Positions 36,941 through 47,874 of a stretch of 64,000 nucleotides of DNA are shown piece by piece; the first letter of the stretch is position 1, and each line of letters begins with the position of its first letter. The position numbers and the translations under genes are program-made. The notes below the pieces were generated by a model. The model saw only the letters and a program-made list of their open reading frames with translations, was not told the origin of the DNA and did no database searches. The DNA lies in assembly GCA_019137255.1 (NCBI GenBank), contig WPDH01000349.1, forward strand, positions 26,150-90,149, written 5' to 3'. This stretch comes from Corinectria fuckeliana. Taxonomy: Eukaryota > Ascomycota > Sordariomycetes > Hypocreales > Nectriaceae.

Positions 36941-38023
36941 ATGATGCACCCCCTCTATAGTGGGCAATACGCCGGGTCCCTACCCGTACCACACTCTCAC
37001 GATTCGATGGCCGATGAACTATCGATGCAGATGGCTGTTTCTCAGGCCTCTCGGAGGCTGTCAAGAGGATCAACCGGGCAGCGTTCAGGAAATGCCATGC
37101 GAGTGGTGAAGCCCAACAGCGCCAGCAACAGCCCCCGATCCTCTAGTATGATGGCCCGGAGGAAGACCCTTATGAACGATGGCCAAACTCAACGCCGACG
37201 GCAGCAGGCCGTGGAGCAGGCGTCCCTTTACTATGGTCTGGAACAACAACAACAACAACCCGTCAAGCGATCTTCACGACCCGTTAGCTGGCACCCAAAC
37301 ACCTATGGCCAACAATTCCAGCCTCAACTCCAGCAACATATGTATCCCGTTTCGACGGCCAACATGTACGCGGACCAGCAAGACATGTATACCAGCTACC
37401 CTCACCTGTCCCCGATGTTGGGATCCCACTCATGCAACACCTCGCCTTCCGCCTTTTCCCCCTTATCGCTTCCTTACCAGGGCGTGGACAACGTGCAATA
37501 TCTGTCGACCGGCGAGTCGGCCCTTGCGCAACAGAACGCTCTTACATATCCATCCATGGCTGCTCCTCGACTTGTGCAGGAGACCTATCCCACACCCGAC
37601 GACGTTTCCGCCGAAAACATGTCATATGCCAACGGATGGGACTGGAACTCGTTCATTATGCATGGGTTTAGCAGCACGTCCCCTCCCACCCCCGAGGCAT
37701 TCCCCCAGACTCAGCTCTCACAACCGGCTTTGTCTGAGGATTCCATCCCATACCAAGCGTTGGAAGAGTCGACGGAGGAGGAGGAGGGTGAGATCCTTGT
37801 TGGCATGGGTCTTTACGATACTCCCGACAAGTACGAGGATGACCCGCAACTTAACAACTATCGATCCACGGTCTCTTCACTTCTTGGATCCACGTTTCGT
37901 AGCACCGAGCCCGAGGGCAAGGGCTTGAAGCTGGAGGAGACGTGGGAGCCTCCCAAGTCAGACGACGAGGAAGATGATGACTCGGATGACTCGGATAACG
38001 ACTCTAATCCGCCTTCCTCGTAA
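36941..38023 (+). CDS. Fungus-specific Q-rich protein of unknown function
   Basis: A single 360-codon exon with ATG at 36941 directly in the MMHPLYSGQYAG start. The N-terminal 100 residues are basic and Ser/Arg-rich, with a cluster (MMARRKTL, QRRRQQ) that could be a nuclear-localisation signal. A Gln run (LEQQQQQP) and a Tyr/Pro/Ser/Gln-rich middle look disordered. The C-terminal part is different: VGMGLYDTPDKYEDDPQLNN, RSTVSSLLGSTFRSTEP and GKGLKLEETWEPP form a block I recall in many filamentous-fungal proteins of unknown role. The last 25 residues are almost all Asp, Glu and Ser. I infer a nuclear regulatory or scaffold role only from composition. The leader is long and CT-rich, and an intron upstream of the ATG cannot be excluded. 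Confidence 0.8.
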   Translation: MMHPLYSGQYAGSLPVPHSHDSMADELSMQMAVSQASRRLSRGSTGQRSGNAMRVVKPNSASNSPRSSSMMARRKTLMNDGQTQRRRQQAVEQASLYYGLEQQQQQPVKRSSRPVSWHPNTYGQQFQPQLQQHMYPVSTANMYADQQDMYTSYPHLSPMLGSHSCNTSPSAFSPLSLPYQGVDNVQYLSTGESALAQQNALTYPSMAAPRLVQETYPTPDDVSAENMSYANGWDWNSFIMHGFSSTSPPTPEAFPQTQLSQPALSEDSIPYQALEESTEEEEGEILVGMGLYDTPDKYEDDPQLNNYRSTVSSLLGSTFRSTEPEGKGLKLEETWEPPKSDDEEDDDSDDSDNDSNPPSS

Positions 38024-39427
38024 CCGGCACGCCCTGGTGGCATTGCAAGTTGCGCGAACTACGACTGATGAAATAAAAAGCGATATAATCTGTATGATAT
38101 TTTGAGCGGCCATGGAAACGGTGTTGGGGAAATAGACGGAACACCATGTTTAGGCTTTTGTGAGCACTGCGGCGCAGGTTTAGTAGCACTTTGGATCAGG
38201 ACCCGAATTGAGTGAGGGGGTCGGGACCGGGGGCTTGGGGCTTAGAATCAGGCAATAGGCCTCCGCGGATAGGATACCCAAGATAGTACCGAAAGCAAGC
38301 AAGACCGTCAGCCGTGCCGTTGCTCGCGCAGGAGTCGAATAAGCAAACCCTGTATCAATCCCCGCTCGCAGTGCCTCGACGTGACAGCCGAATAATGACT
38401 GCATGGCAGGGTTTTAGATAGAGGAAGAAGGAAGTGGGGAAGCGAAGTAAGGGAAGCAGAAGGCAAGCAAGCAAGCGGAAGAGCACTATTGGTGGTGATG
38501 ATGTCTCTTGCGTGCCGTGACACTAAGACGTGAAAAAAGGAACAAGCGAGACGAAGAGCCGCGTTGTGATCCCTGTCAGACATGTGGTCCGGAGGTCTGT
38601 GCTTGGGTCCAGCGAGAAGGGGGTGATCAGACTTGCGATGATTGGCTGAAAGGTCCCAGATACCCCCCCGCCCGTTCTCCTAGATGCTGCCCTGCGAGAC
38701 GCCGCAATCACTTTTCCCTAGCACACACCCCTCAGCGATTACATCACCTTGTGGCGCAAGGGGGTGAGATTTGGGAGGGAGCTTGGCAGCTTTTCCTGCC
38801 CCTCTTGGGTGGCTTAGCACTCACTCTCAAACCGAGTCTGGCTGTGGCTGGGTGGGTGGCTGGTTGGCTATTTGGCTATTTTCATGCTGCGACTGACTGT
38901 CTTGGACACCTCAGACCTTCCTCCCTCGATGCTACAGGCTGCTGAGGGGGATGACCTGGCTCCCATATTCTCTGAGATGAATGATCCCTGCCCAGGGGAT
39001 GAAAGAAAGGCACACCACTTTGTTGCGCGTTTGAAAATATCGGTCGTAAATGTGTCGATCGTTCAGGCGACCCCTACACTTGGGAGTTTGAGTACTGGAT
39101 ATGAGAGGTGTTTCACACGCAAAATATGCATTCGAGTGAGCTGAATTGAAGGCAAGCTTCCGTGTTCCCATTGTATATCAGTCCTTGGTTCATATAGGGC
39201 CAATATCAGATTGTGCCACCTTTCGCTGTGTTAATCGCTTGTAGCTGTAATGCTGAGTCGACTGTGGCGGGCCTGTCTATAGATTGGCTTTGGGAAAAAT
39301 TCTTGTCCAGATCCAACTCATTGAGTCTTCCACAACAAGCACACACTCACACCTCGGCTTGTAGGGTTAGTCACCAAGGCCATTCTATTTACCTATCTAC
39401 AAAGCTCCATTGATTTGAGGGATCCAA
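38024..39427. other. Intergenic region between the Q-rich gene and LAS1
   Basis: 1.4 kb with the 3' region of the first gene (A-rich AATAAAAA near 38071 could direct polyadenylation) and the promoter of LAS1. Plus-strand frames near 38508-38945 lack recognisable features. Confidence 0.55.
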
Positions 39428-40398
39428 ATGGTGCACTACGTCTTCACGCCGTGGCGCGACCGTCCCGAACTTTTACTTGTCCGACGACAACTCTACGCGT
39501 CCTTTGACGGCATCACACCTACCACCGGCGTCAAGGAGACACGTCTCGGTGGTAATGCAACTCAAGATGAAGCCAAGGATATAGAGACAAGGCGGGAGCA
39601 GCACCAGGCGGTCGCTCGGGTGTCCATGTGGATGCAGCGCGGCAACTGCCCGCACATGGTAGAGTCTACGGCGCTGCTGATGGCCGCGATGCTGAGCGAC
39701 CTGGACGCGGCGTCGTCGGCGTATGCGATTCGGGCGGCGTATTCGGCTGCGTTTAGTCGGTGAGTTCCGGTGTGCTCAAACATGGCCTGTCTTGCTGGCT
39801 GGGCCATCGTGCTGATGCGCAATCTCACAGCTTCGTTACCGGCTTGCTCGACGGGCACCAAGACAAGCAGCGAAAGCAGAGCATGTACTCCATCGCCAAG
39901 ACCATCGGTCTGCCCGCTACCTTTGTAGAGCTGCGGCACCAGAGCACGCACGAGCAGCTGCCCTCGCTGGCCAAACTGCGCACCGCAGCCAAGAAGGCGC
40001 TGCTGTGGATCTGGGACTACTACTGGAAACACCTCGGGGACGACGATACGGACCCGTGCAGAGAGGCAGTGCTACGCTACCTGCGGGAGAACGATGCGGC
40101 ACGCGGACGCAAGATGATTGGTGAGATGCAGCGGTGGCCGAGGGAGAGGGTGCTGCGGACGGTTGGGGAGTTGCGCCGAAGTCTGCCGGGAAACAGGGCT
40201 TTTCTTAAATGCCAAGAGCTATATCAGTTGCTCAAGGAGGCGGAATCGCAGCAGGAAGAGAAGGATTCCGAGACGGATACGGCAATGGATGGTGCGGATG
40301 TTCCTCAAGCAGCTGAGGGCTCGGAGCTGGCCCGGGAGGATTTTGGATGGTCGCGGTTTGAGGGCAACTGGAAGGCCAAGCCCATTGGCATCGTCTAA
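39428..40398 (+). CDS. LAS1: LAS1-like pre-rRNA processing endonuclease
   Basis: Two exons (39428-39759, 39831-40398; 71-bp intron) encode 299 residues. The N-terminal half is a HEPN-type Las1 domain. It contains ATFVELRHQSTHEQLPSL (about 139-156), where the Arg-His...His (RHxxTH) matches the RNase active site of Las1, and then AAKKALLWIWDYYWKHL. The C-terminal tail is acidic and ends FEGNWKAKPIGIV, as in other fungal Las1 proteins. Las1 works with the Grc3 kinase in the nucleolus and cuts ITS2 of the pre-rRNA during large-subunit maturation. The protein is shorter than yeast Las1 (502 residues), which has a longer C-terminal part. The start is the first ATG and leads directly into the conserved FTPWRDRPELLLVRRQLY segment. 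It lies 363 bp upstream of glyoxalase II on the same strand. Confidence 0.9.
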
Positions 40399-40761
40399 AG
40401 ACGGACTGCGTTTATTGACAGCGTTAAGCAGCATTTCTACGACCTACTACTTACTAGACCTATCTTGCCGTCCGGTCGAGGGTGCTGAGCAAGCCATTTC
40501 AAGCGGAGGCATCACGTGCCGCCAGCGCACTCAAACGTCATGATACTGTAAAGTCCGGACCTCGTCCGCGATTCTCGACATTACAAATCATCCTGTCCCA
40601 TTCGGCATACATGTATAGAATCGCGACCCACCGACCCTTTCTCAAGCATAAACTTGGATATCTCTCAGCTGCGGTTCGTCGTGGCATCCAGAATTGGCAC
40701 GGATAAGTTTAGAGCTGTTGCTGAATTGTTTGCGGTTTATTAGGTCATCGCATCCCGCGCC
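40399..40761. other. Intergenic spacer between LAS1 and glyoxalase II
   Basis: 363 bp holding the 3' end of LAS1 and the promoter of the next gene. Nothing else is seen. Confidence 0.55.
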
Positions 40762-42075
40762 ATGCATATTCAATCGATCCCCATGTGTACGATACGCCTG
40801 TCCAGTCTGCTATGATGTCTGGACAGAACTGACTCTTTGAGCAGGGGAAGGCAGCCACGACAACTATGCCTACCTAGTTGTCGATGACAAGTCCAAGGAC
40901 GCCGTGATTATTGATCCTGCGAACCCCCCGGAGTACGAAGGACCGCCCCCAGCTTATACGCTCGATGAGTCTAGCTGACAGCTCTCTCGTACAGGGTCGC
41001 ACCAGTTCTCAAAGAAGCTATCCAAGCAGGCAAGATCAACCTAACCGCCATTGTCAACACCCATCAGTGAGTGAGCTCCTAGACCGTATAATCGCTCTGC
41101 CAGCGCGCTGACCACATCCCAGCCACTGGGACCACTCTGGCGGCAACAAGAAGCTGGTAAATATGTCTAGAGGGACTTCTGAAGGACACCGCTGATCGGC
41201 GAACTAGCTGGAAGAACTGGGACTCCCGAAGCTGGAGATTATTGGCGGCAAAGACTGCCAGGGCGTTACCAAGACACCGCAGCATGGCGAGGCTTTCAAG
41301 CTAGGTAGTATCACTGTCAAGGGCGTGTACACGCCTTGCCACACCCAAGACAGCATCTGCTTCTTCATGGAAGACGGCAACGACAAGGCCGTTTTCACCG
41401 GCGACACTCTCTTCATCGGCGGTACGTGGCCCTCGCCGCAGACATTAGCGGACGATTGGGACTAGAAGACTAAGTTCTAATCATTATTCTAGGATGTGGA
41501 AGGTTCTTCGAAGGGTCGGCTGCGGAGATGCACGAGGCGCTGAACAAGCGGCTTGCGGCTCTACCAGACGACACCGTTGTTTATGTGAGTCGCATGCTGG
41601 AAGATGCCACTTCGACTTACTCCCGACTAACACATTCAAAGCCTGGACATGAGTACACCAAGTCCAATGTCAAGTTTGGTATTTCGGTGTCGCAGAGCGG
41701 ACCAGTGCAAAAGCTTCACTCCTACGCCGACAACAACAAAGTGACGACGGGAAAGTTTACCATTGGAGACGAGAAGGTATGACGTAGCTCGATGACGTTC
41801 TAAAGTCAAGGCCTGACCAATCTATAGTTACACAATGTCTTCATGCGAGTTGAGGTAAGATACGTGCAGAGATCTTGAGATGGACCATGTTGACGACGTG
41901 GATAGGATCCGGAAATACAGAAAGCAACAGGTGAGACGGAACCGGCGTCGGTCATGGCCAAGTTGAGGGAGATGAAGAACAACTTCAAGTGAGTAAGTGT
42001 TTTGTCTCCAACATGAGCCGTAACCACCTTGTATCCCATTGACAAAGCTACAGGCCGCCGGAGCCCAAGATGTAG
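40762..42075 (+). CDS. GLO2: Hydroxyacylglutathione hydrolase (glyoxalase II), ten exons
   Basis: Ten exons join in frame: 40762-40786, 40845-40932, 40995-41066, 41123-41156, 41208-41421, 41493-41584, 41642-41776, 41828-41854, 41906-41988, 42054-42075. The product has 263 residues, close to human cytosolic glyoxalase II (260) and yeast Glo2 (274). All introns are GT-AG and 50-71 bp. The metallo-beta-lactamase metal motif reads NTHHHWDHSGG and is built across an intron; the other ligands are in YTPCHTQDSICF (His), FTGDTLFIGGCGRFFEG (Asp) and PGHEYTKSN (His). The enzyme hydrolyses S-D-lactoylglutathione to D-lactate and glutathione, the second step of methylglyoxal detoxification, in cytosol or mitochondria. 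No targeting peptide is seen. Two exons are only 22-27 nt, which is easily missed by automatic annotation. Confidence 0.93.
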
Positions 42076-42822
42076 GCAACGATTGAATGATTTGAAGTGG
42101 TGGGGTGTTACAAGTCGACTTGAAACATAGCCTCACGTAGTTACAAATAGCTGGACAGTCAAGCCATGGCCTTTCAGTTTCATGCATGTCAAGACATATT
42201 ATTTATGTGAAGAGTATATCTCCATGGATCGCGAGGCACCAGACAAAGAGACTGGCGTCATTTGCTACCCAATGGAACCACATCTCGTAAGAGGTGACTT
42301 GTTTCAATATTGCTTCACTGTCCACACTTGCTCGCTGTAGTAAAATCTGAGGCGGCAAGCTCTAGCATATTTTGAAGCGGAGTTGGCCTTGTTTAGAGGC
42401 TCTGGATTTCTTTCATAACGACGGAAAGTACAATCACACAGGACGTCACTGTATGGGATTGGGCTGGGCAGAAACAAACCTAGGCTGCACATCGCGGTTG
42501 ATTATTTCCACAAGGTTTCCCGAGGGAAGCGCGGATGGCAGGTGTTGCTGGGTGTAGATGATGAAGGATGATGGGAAGAGTTGATTTGAGCATGGTTGGA
42601 AAATTTTATCTACAGGTCGTGGTGGAGTCGGCCCGTACAGTTTTAATTGATAATAAGCACGGCCGATTGCACTGTCAATTCGTCTGGTGCACGGCCATCT
42701 GCCATGGGTTAATGACGAACTCCCAGGAAGCCTCTAATTAGACTTAACGTTAACCACTGCGAATCGTCAAGATACATCCACGTTCTTCAACTTTCGAGCA
42801 CACGAGAACAACACAATCACAC
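42076..42822. other. Intergenic region between glyoxalase II and the EF-hand gene
   Basis: About 750 bp with the 3' region of GLO2 and the promoter of the EF-hand gene. The sequence is AT-richer than its neighbours. No gene is supported. Confidence 0.55.
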
Positions 42823-43532
42823 ATGGTACGTCGCAGATGGCGCATGTTGCATCAAAGCCAGGCAACTTGTCTAACCCAAATTCCCCAGCCTCCGAAGCGC
42901 AAGGCCACCAGCGGTGGCACCGGCACCGGCACCGGCAGTGCGCCCAAGGCGCGCCAGTCCAAGCTCGCAAAGGAACACAACGTCACGCCCCAGGAAGAGG
43001 GCGAGATCCGCGAGGCCTTCAGTCTCTTCGCGGAGCCCATGGACGGGGAGAAGCGCGGCGTGCTGCCCATCGACGACGTCAAGTCCGCCCTCATGCACGT
43101 TTCTTCACCACCGGCCGGCCCTTTCGTGCCAAGACCCAGCTGACCCTTTGTTCGTCCAGAGCCCTCGGCGTGCCCGCGTCCTCGGCGGCCGAACTGAAAG
43201 AATTCATCTCGATCCTCGACCCGGACTCGGACGGCTACGCGACCTTCGAGCCGTTCTTCGCCATCTGCGCGCTCAAGTTCCACACGCGCGAGCACGACTC
43301 GGAGGCGCACCGCGCGGAGCTCGACGAGGCTTTCAGGCTCTTCACCAACGGCCAGGACGGGCCCATCACGCTCGCCCACCTGCGTCGCGTCGCCGCCGTG
43401 CTCAAGGAGGATGTTGACGAGGAGCTGCTCAAGGACATGATCCTCGAGGCGAACGGCGGCGCCGGCGTGGCGAGGGGCGTCGGGGCTGACGAGTTTGACG
43501 GGGTGATGAAGAGCGCGGGTGTCTGGAGGTGA
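42823..43532 (+). CDS. Centrin/calmodulin-like EF-hand protein
   Basis: Three exons (42823-42825, 42889-43094, 43160-43532) give 193 residues. The first coding exon is only the ATG; the intron starts with GTACGT immediately after it. The second intron appears to be GC-AG (donor GCACGT at 43095). This joins KSAL to IALGVPASSAAELKEF, as expected for the family; no GT donor restores the frame. After a basic tail (residues 2-38) come EF-hand-like units: EGEIREAFSLFAEP (degenerate loop), ISILDPDSDGYATFEPF (a canonical loop), and ELDEAFRLFTNGQDGPITLA and ADEFDGVM (degenerate). Length and order resemble centrin (Cdc31), which acts at the spindle pole body and mRNA export, but the family also contains other calmodulin-like proteins, so the role is uncertain. 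Confidence 0.82.
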
Positions 43533-44218
43533 AGGAGAAATCCAAGCCAAGACTCTCTTTTCACATGCTACAAGTCACCAAGGAGGGGGTCTTTGACCCG
43601 GTGAAGAAGTTCCCCGTCAACCCGGATGAACCCGAAAGGCTTTGATACAAACCCTTGGTACCGGCTTGACGCAAGCTCCTGCCTGTACTTTGAGCTGCTT
43701 CATCCGCCTGCTAGTCTCAGCCTGGCGTCAACACGCCCGAGCAAGAGAGGACAGAAAGTTCAAGGTGAGTTAACGACGGGCAAACGGCAGGGCTCGAGGT
43801 TCTGATTAACGGACTTTTGTAGGGAGTTGCAAGCTGTCGCAGAGCTGTTGGACCAAGCCGAATGACGCGTGTGCTAACATGAGACAATGACACGCCGAGG
43901 TCGCTTGCTCCAGGAACCTCCATCAATCATGGTATGTGGGCAGGTGGTCACTTGCTAGGAGAGGAACATGAAGTTATGAGGAACGGCCGTTATTTTGACT
44001 CTCGATTTGGCTTTCAAGTTCAGGTGTCGAGAGCACCTCTTACTCGACTATAGTATGCAATGGTCTCGACCATTTTATGACAATTCCACCCATTCTGAAA
44101 CGCCGTGGAACATGCAAGTCTCCCAACCCTGCTACTGATACGGGGCGTATACGTGATATCAGCCTTGGGGATATCTCCCGCGCAAACAACCTAAACGAGA
44201 TTTTCATGACTTCATGAT
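43533..44218. other. Convergent region between the EF-hand gene and the eIF4E-like gene
   Basis: A short plus-strand frame at 43566-43646 (MLQVTKEGVFDPVKKFPVNP, then DEPERL and stop) reads like protein but is only 26 codons and has no visible partner exon. The rest holds 3' regions. No confident gene is present. Confidence 0.45.
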
Positions 44219-45115
44219 TCATTGCGGAGACAGCACCGTCACCGCAGGCTTGTCTGCGGCGTCGTCAGCCGAAGCTGCTGCTGCGGCGGCTTGCTCCTCG
44301 GTGCGCTTCTGGGAGTCAAGGACAGCCTGCAGCTCAGGGGGTGCTTTGAAACCGGCGTGGTCAGAGTGCTTCTTGTAGAAGTAGCTGTCGGGCTTGGGGC
44401 GCAGCTCGGCGGGGAGGTCCTCGAGAACGCAGGCGAGGATGGCGTCGATGGAGTTCTTCTTGGAGGCGTCGCGGTGCCAGATGGAGACGAGGTGGGAGTT
44501 GAAGCGAGCGGAGAGGCCGACGCCGCAGAGCTGGTCGTCTGGAAGATTTAAGTGTTAGTTGCCGCTGGTAGCCGTGGATGTGAAGAGGTGGGAAAGGGGA
44601 GATAGAAGCCCACGCGTACCGTCGTCGAGAACGCTCTGGAGCTGTTCGCCGATGGCCAGAAGCTGGATGCGGTTCCAGACGTCAGGGCCAATGGACTTGG
44701 GGACGCGAAAAGTCCAGCTGCCGCCGAGGATGTTGCGGCGGTCCTCCCAGACGGGGCGAAAGCCGGCCTTGAAGAGGTAGATGGACTCGCGCATCTTGAT
44801 GTTGTCGACGGGGGTGTTGTTGTTGTAGCGCCAGAAGTCCTGGACGGACTCGATCTGGCCGCCGAGCTGCTCGAGCTCGACTTTGTAGTCGGCTTCGGAG
44901 GTTTCGCCTTGCGGCTGCGGCTGCTCCTTGGCGTGGCGGTCGAAGTAGACGTTCCAGTAGTGCTGCGTGGGCAGCGGCCTCATCGTCTTGAGGAAGTTTC
45001 GCTTGGCATCATCGCGCGTCTCGGCGGGGGAGGAGGCGGCGGCGGTGTCGGAGGAGGACTGGCCCAGGCCTGAGAGGCCGCGGGTGAAGAGCGGCAGGCG
45101 CCCGGAAGAAGACAT
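44219..45115 (-). CDS. eIF4E-family cap-binding translation factor
   Basis: Two exons (45115-44620 and 44538-44219; 81-bp intron) give 271 residues. The eIF4E core starts at about residue 44 with MRPLPTQHYWNVYFDRH. VQDFWRYNNNTP supplies a cap-stacking Trp, and RPVWEDRRNILGGSWTFRVP supplies the Trp-Glu pair that reads the guanine base. LARFNSHLVSIWHRDASK-like sequence completes the fold. The N-terminal 40 residues and a 45-residue Ala/Ser-rich tail are disordered. The spacing and the RFNSHLVSIWHRDA-type ending suggest the second fungal eIF4E class (4EHP-like) rather than the main eIF4E, but this is a judgement by eye. An upstream in-frame ATG at 45304 would add 63 Ser/Pro-rich residues. I prefer 45115 because the added part is low complexity and looks like leader sequence. 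Confidence 0.87.
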
Positions 45116-45230
45116 GGTTGGGATGTTTGGCGGCGGGGAATGGGGAGAGAAAGTTAAACGAGGGTATAAAGAGAGAGAGACGGGGAGAAGATGATGCCGG
45201 TGATGGGGACGGTTTGACAGTACGGAGACG

Positions 45231-45253
45231 GAGGCGGAGGCGGAGGCGGAGGT
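45231..45253. repeat. 6-bp tandem repeat (GGAGGC)
   Basis: Four GGAGGC-type units lie in the 5' leader side of the eIF4E-like gene. Confidence 0.85.
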
Positions 45254-47415
45254 CCGGAGGTGAAGCGGAGGGTGATGGACGGGCAGCAACGACTTGAGGG
45301 GCACGTTAGACTAGTTCCCGTAGGTAGGCGGCGGTTAGAGGAGCCCAGGGGAGCCCACTAATTATTAGGTACAGTAACTAGGAGGTGGCCTAATCAATTA
45401 GGCGGCAAGCCGTTGATCAATGCCCCCCTGGCCATCCCCATCGCTCCCCATCCTCCCCGGATACGAAGTACATCCATCCTTATCCCTATCATGGACATCT
45501 ATGTATGAGCTGCACGACGCGACATGGCGCGACATGAGACACCTAGTGGCGGGGGTGGCGCTAGCACCGGCTTTCACTGCCAGCCAGCAAACAGCCAGAG
45601 GATTTAGCGAGTTCCATCAATCGAGGCCAACGACGTCCACCGCACAACAGATTGCCGCAGTGACTGACTGACGAGACGCTGTCGGCAAACATGAGAAAAG
45701 CGAGCCAGCCAATTACATTCAACACGTAATCAGCGTCATTGGGGTTGGTTGGGGTCGATTCACCACCGGCTTGCTCTCGTCGAGTCCTGAACGTTTGAAG
45801 GATCATATTGCGCCGAGCTTCCAGAAAGGGGGTTGATTTCCTAGGCCTGGACAAGGTCGTTTGATTCCCGACCCCCCCCCCTCCTCGCATGTTACCGCCA
45901 TCCGCATCTGGTCACTAGGTCCGGCAGTGCAGGGTATCCCGACCGACCGACAGCCGGCCGGCACGGATCATTGAGTTGACCGTAACGGGGATGAAGATCC
46001 GGGAGGAGACTGGTTGATACAGGGGTTGAACGGCAACCTCAGAGAAGGAACCAGAGGAAAAGTAGCCAGCCCTGGACCCTCCCTTGATGTTTGATGTGCG
46101 TGCTGCTTGTCCGACAGGGCAACCCGACCGAATGGCTCGGCCATGTGGCGTGGCGTCAGGTGAAATGGAAACGGCGAGCTGTGATTCTGCACTGCATCAC
46201 ATTGAACACCGGTCATATGACTGAGAAGAAGACGTAACTCAGTCGTGATTCTCCTGGATGGCAAGTAAGGAGGCATCAGCTATCTGTGAGACGAACGAGC
46301 CAACGCAGAACAGAACAGAGGGAGCCAGCCAAAAACCAGCCCAGAGCTACCAGCCAAGAGCATTATCAACGAGCAGGCGTGTAATCTCGAGATTGCTACT
46401 CTGACCGAAACCAACATCGTCCTGATGCAACGCTGGCGGATCCTTTGCCGAAGATCTACTGGTGGCATCCCAGATATCAACTTCTTAAAGCAGCTTGGCC
46501 CGCGCGGTGCACTTTGAGTCCGAGTCTACCGTCGTCTTGAACTCCAACACGAAGAGCGTGGTTGGGTACTTTCGTCTGAACCTGACAGACAATTCTCCCT
46601 GCCATATACGGCGGTCATAATATGGGGCTGCCGAGGTCCTCTTCATGAACAACCTTGGCGGAGCATAAGCGAGGCATCTCAGCCACTCGACGATACTTAC
46701 AGCTTTCCGTTCCATGCCATTTAAAGTTCAGAATCAGCGGACGGTCCCGCGAGATCCACCAATAAGACGCCCGATTTGCACAATGTTTGTTTCCAAATGA
46801 AGCCTCACGGGAGAGATAGGCCTAGGTTCCATGGCCCAATTCGGATGTTGACTCGTTTGGACACATTACACCAACCTACCTTTACGGGGATTATCAAGTT
46901 TATCATTGCATTGTCTAGGCAGGTAGATGTTCAAACCCAACAATGAGAGTATAATAGTGCGAGGTCGAGCCGACGACGTTACGCCATACCAGATGTGCCA
47001 GCGTGCGCAACTCTCACTTCTGCTCTTGCACTGAGGCTCGCTCGCGATGGTGTCGTATGACCAGATACCTTTATCAGCTGAACATGTTTCTACACGAAGC
47101 CGGGTGAGGAGACAGACGGCCAACCTCTCCCGAGACTGACGGTCTCTTCGCCTAGCGTACCATCCGGAGATCGCTCCGAAAAAATTAAGCTTACAACACC
47201 CCGGAAGCATCTACCCACGCACGGATGGCATTGGCCCGGATGCAACATCGAGCGCGACTCGGAATCTCGGCCAAGCAGCTGGCGCAGGTGATGGTCGAAC
47301 CTATCACGGCTACTTTTTCCTTTCTTTTCAACCTTAGTTGTACGCCTATTCCAGCTCTCCCTTCGACCCCTGTCCTCGTAGACCGCAGGAGTGTGGGTGG
47401 TCCGGAAATGATCCA

Positions 47416-47430
47416 GGGGGGGGGGGGGGG
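47416..47430. repeat. G homopolymer (15 bp)
   Basis: An uninterrupted run of G in non-coding DNA; its length may be unreliable in the assembly. Confidence 0.8.
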
Positions 47431-47745
47431 TTCACAGTACAGCTAGCTCGGCATGCTCCGTACGGACGACGAAGCCCAGGGACGCCGAAGGACTGTCGTG
47501 TGGGGTGCAGTTAATACAGTCAACACACGCACTTCTGTTCTATGCATACCTGGACTCGAGAGGCTTAGCTCCCTAGCCTGTCCAGGTCATTGAACCGAGT
47601 TGTCCCAGGGCCATGCCAGCTTCGAGCCTTTCGGAGCAGTGGAATCGGCCATTTCCGTCCTGAAGAGAACCACCTAGGCCGTTTGAATACGAGCGGAAGA
47701 CTGCTGGATATGTAGTCGGCTCAGTCGGGAGGGTGCCAAGTGACA

Positions 47746-47753
47746 TATATAAA
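47746..47753 (+). promoter_or_regulatory. TATA box of the pectate lyase gene (TATATAAA)
   Basis: TATATAAA lies 129 bp upstream of the ATG, followed by a CT-rich leader. The strong box fits an inducible secreted enzyme. Confidence 0.65.
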
Positions 47754-47874
47754 GCCTCGAGGCATTCCCTCTGTAAGCCATCTTGCTGAAACACCTCTAC
47801 CATCACCACACTCCCGTCTTCACCTCTTCCTCCCCCCCCCTTTCAGCAGCCCGCACAAATACATCATCGTCATC

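Larger units (their letters stand above)
45116..47874. other. Divergent intergenic region between the eIF4E-like gene and pectate lyase
   Basis: 2.8 kb with a GGAGGC tandem array (45231), a TACGAAGTAC palindrome (45462), C- and G-runs (45865, 47416) and the TATA box of the pectate lyase (47746). A minus-strand frame at 46485-46715 (MERKAVSIVEWLRCLAYA onwards) looks faintly protein-like and could be a relic, but is too short to call. Confidence 0.5.
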
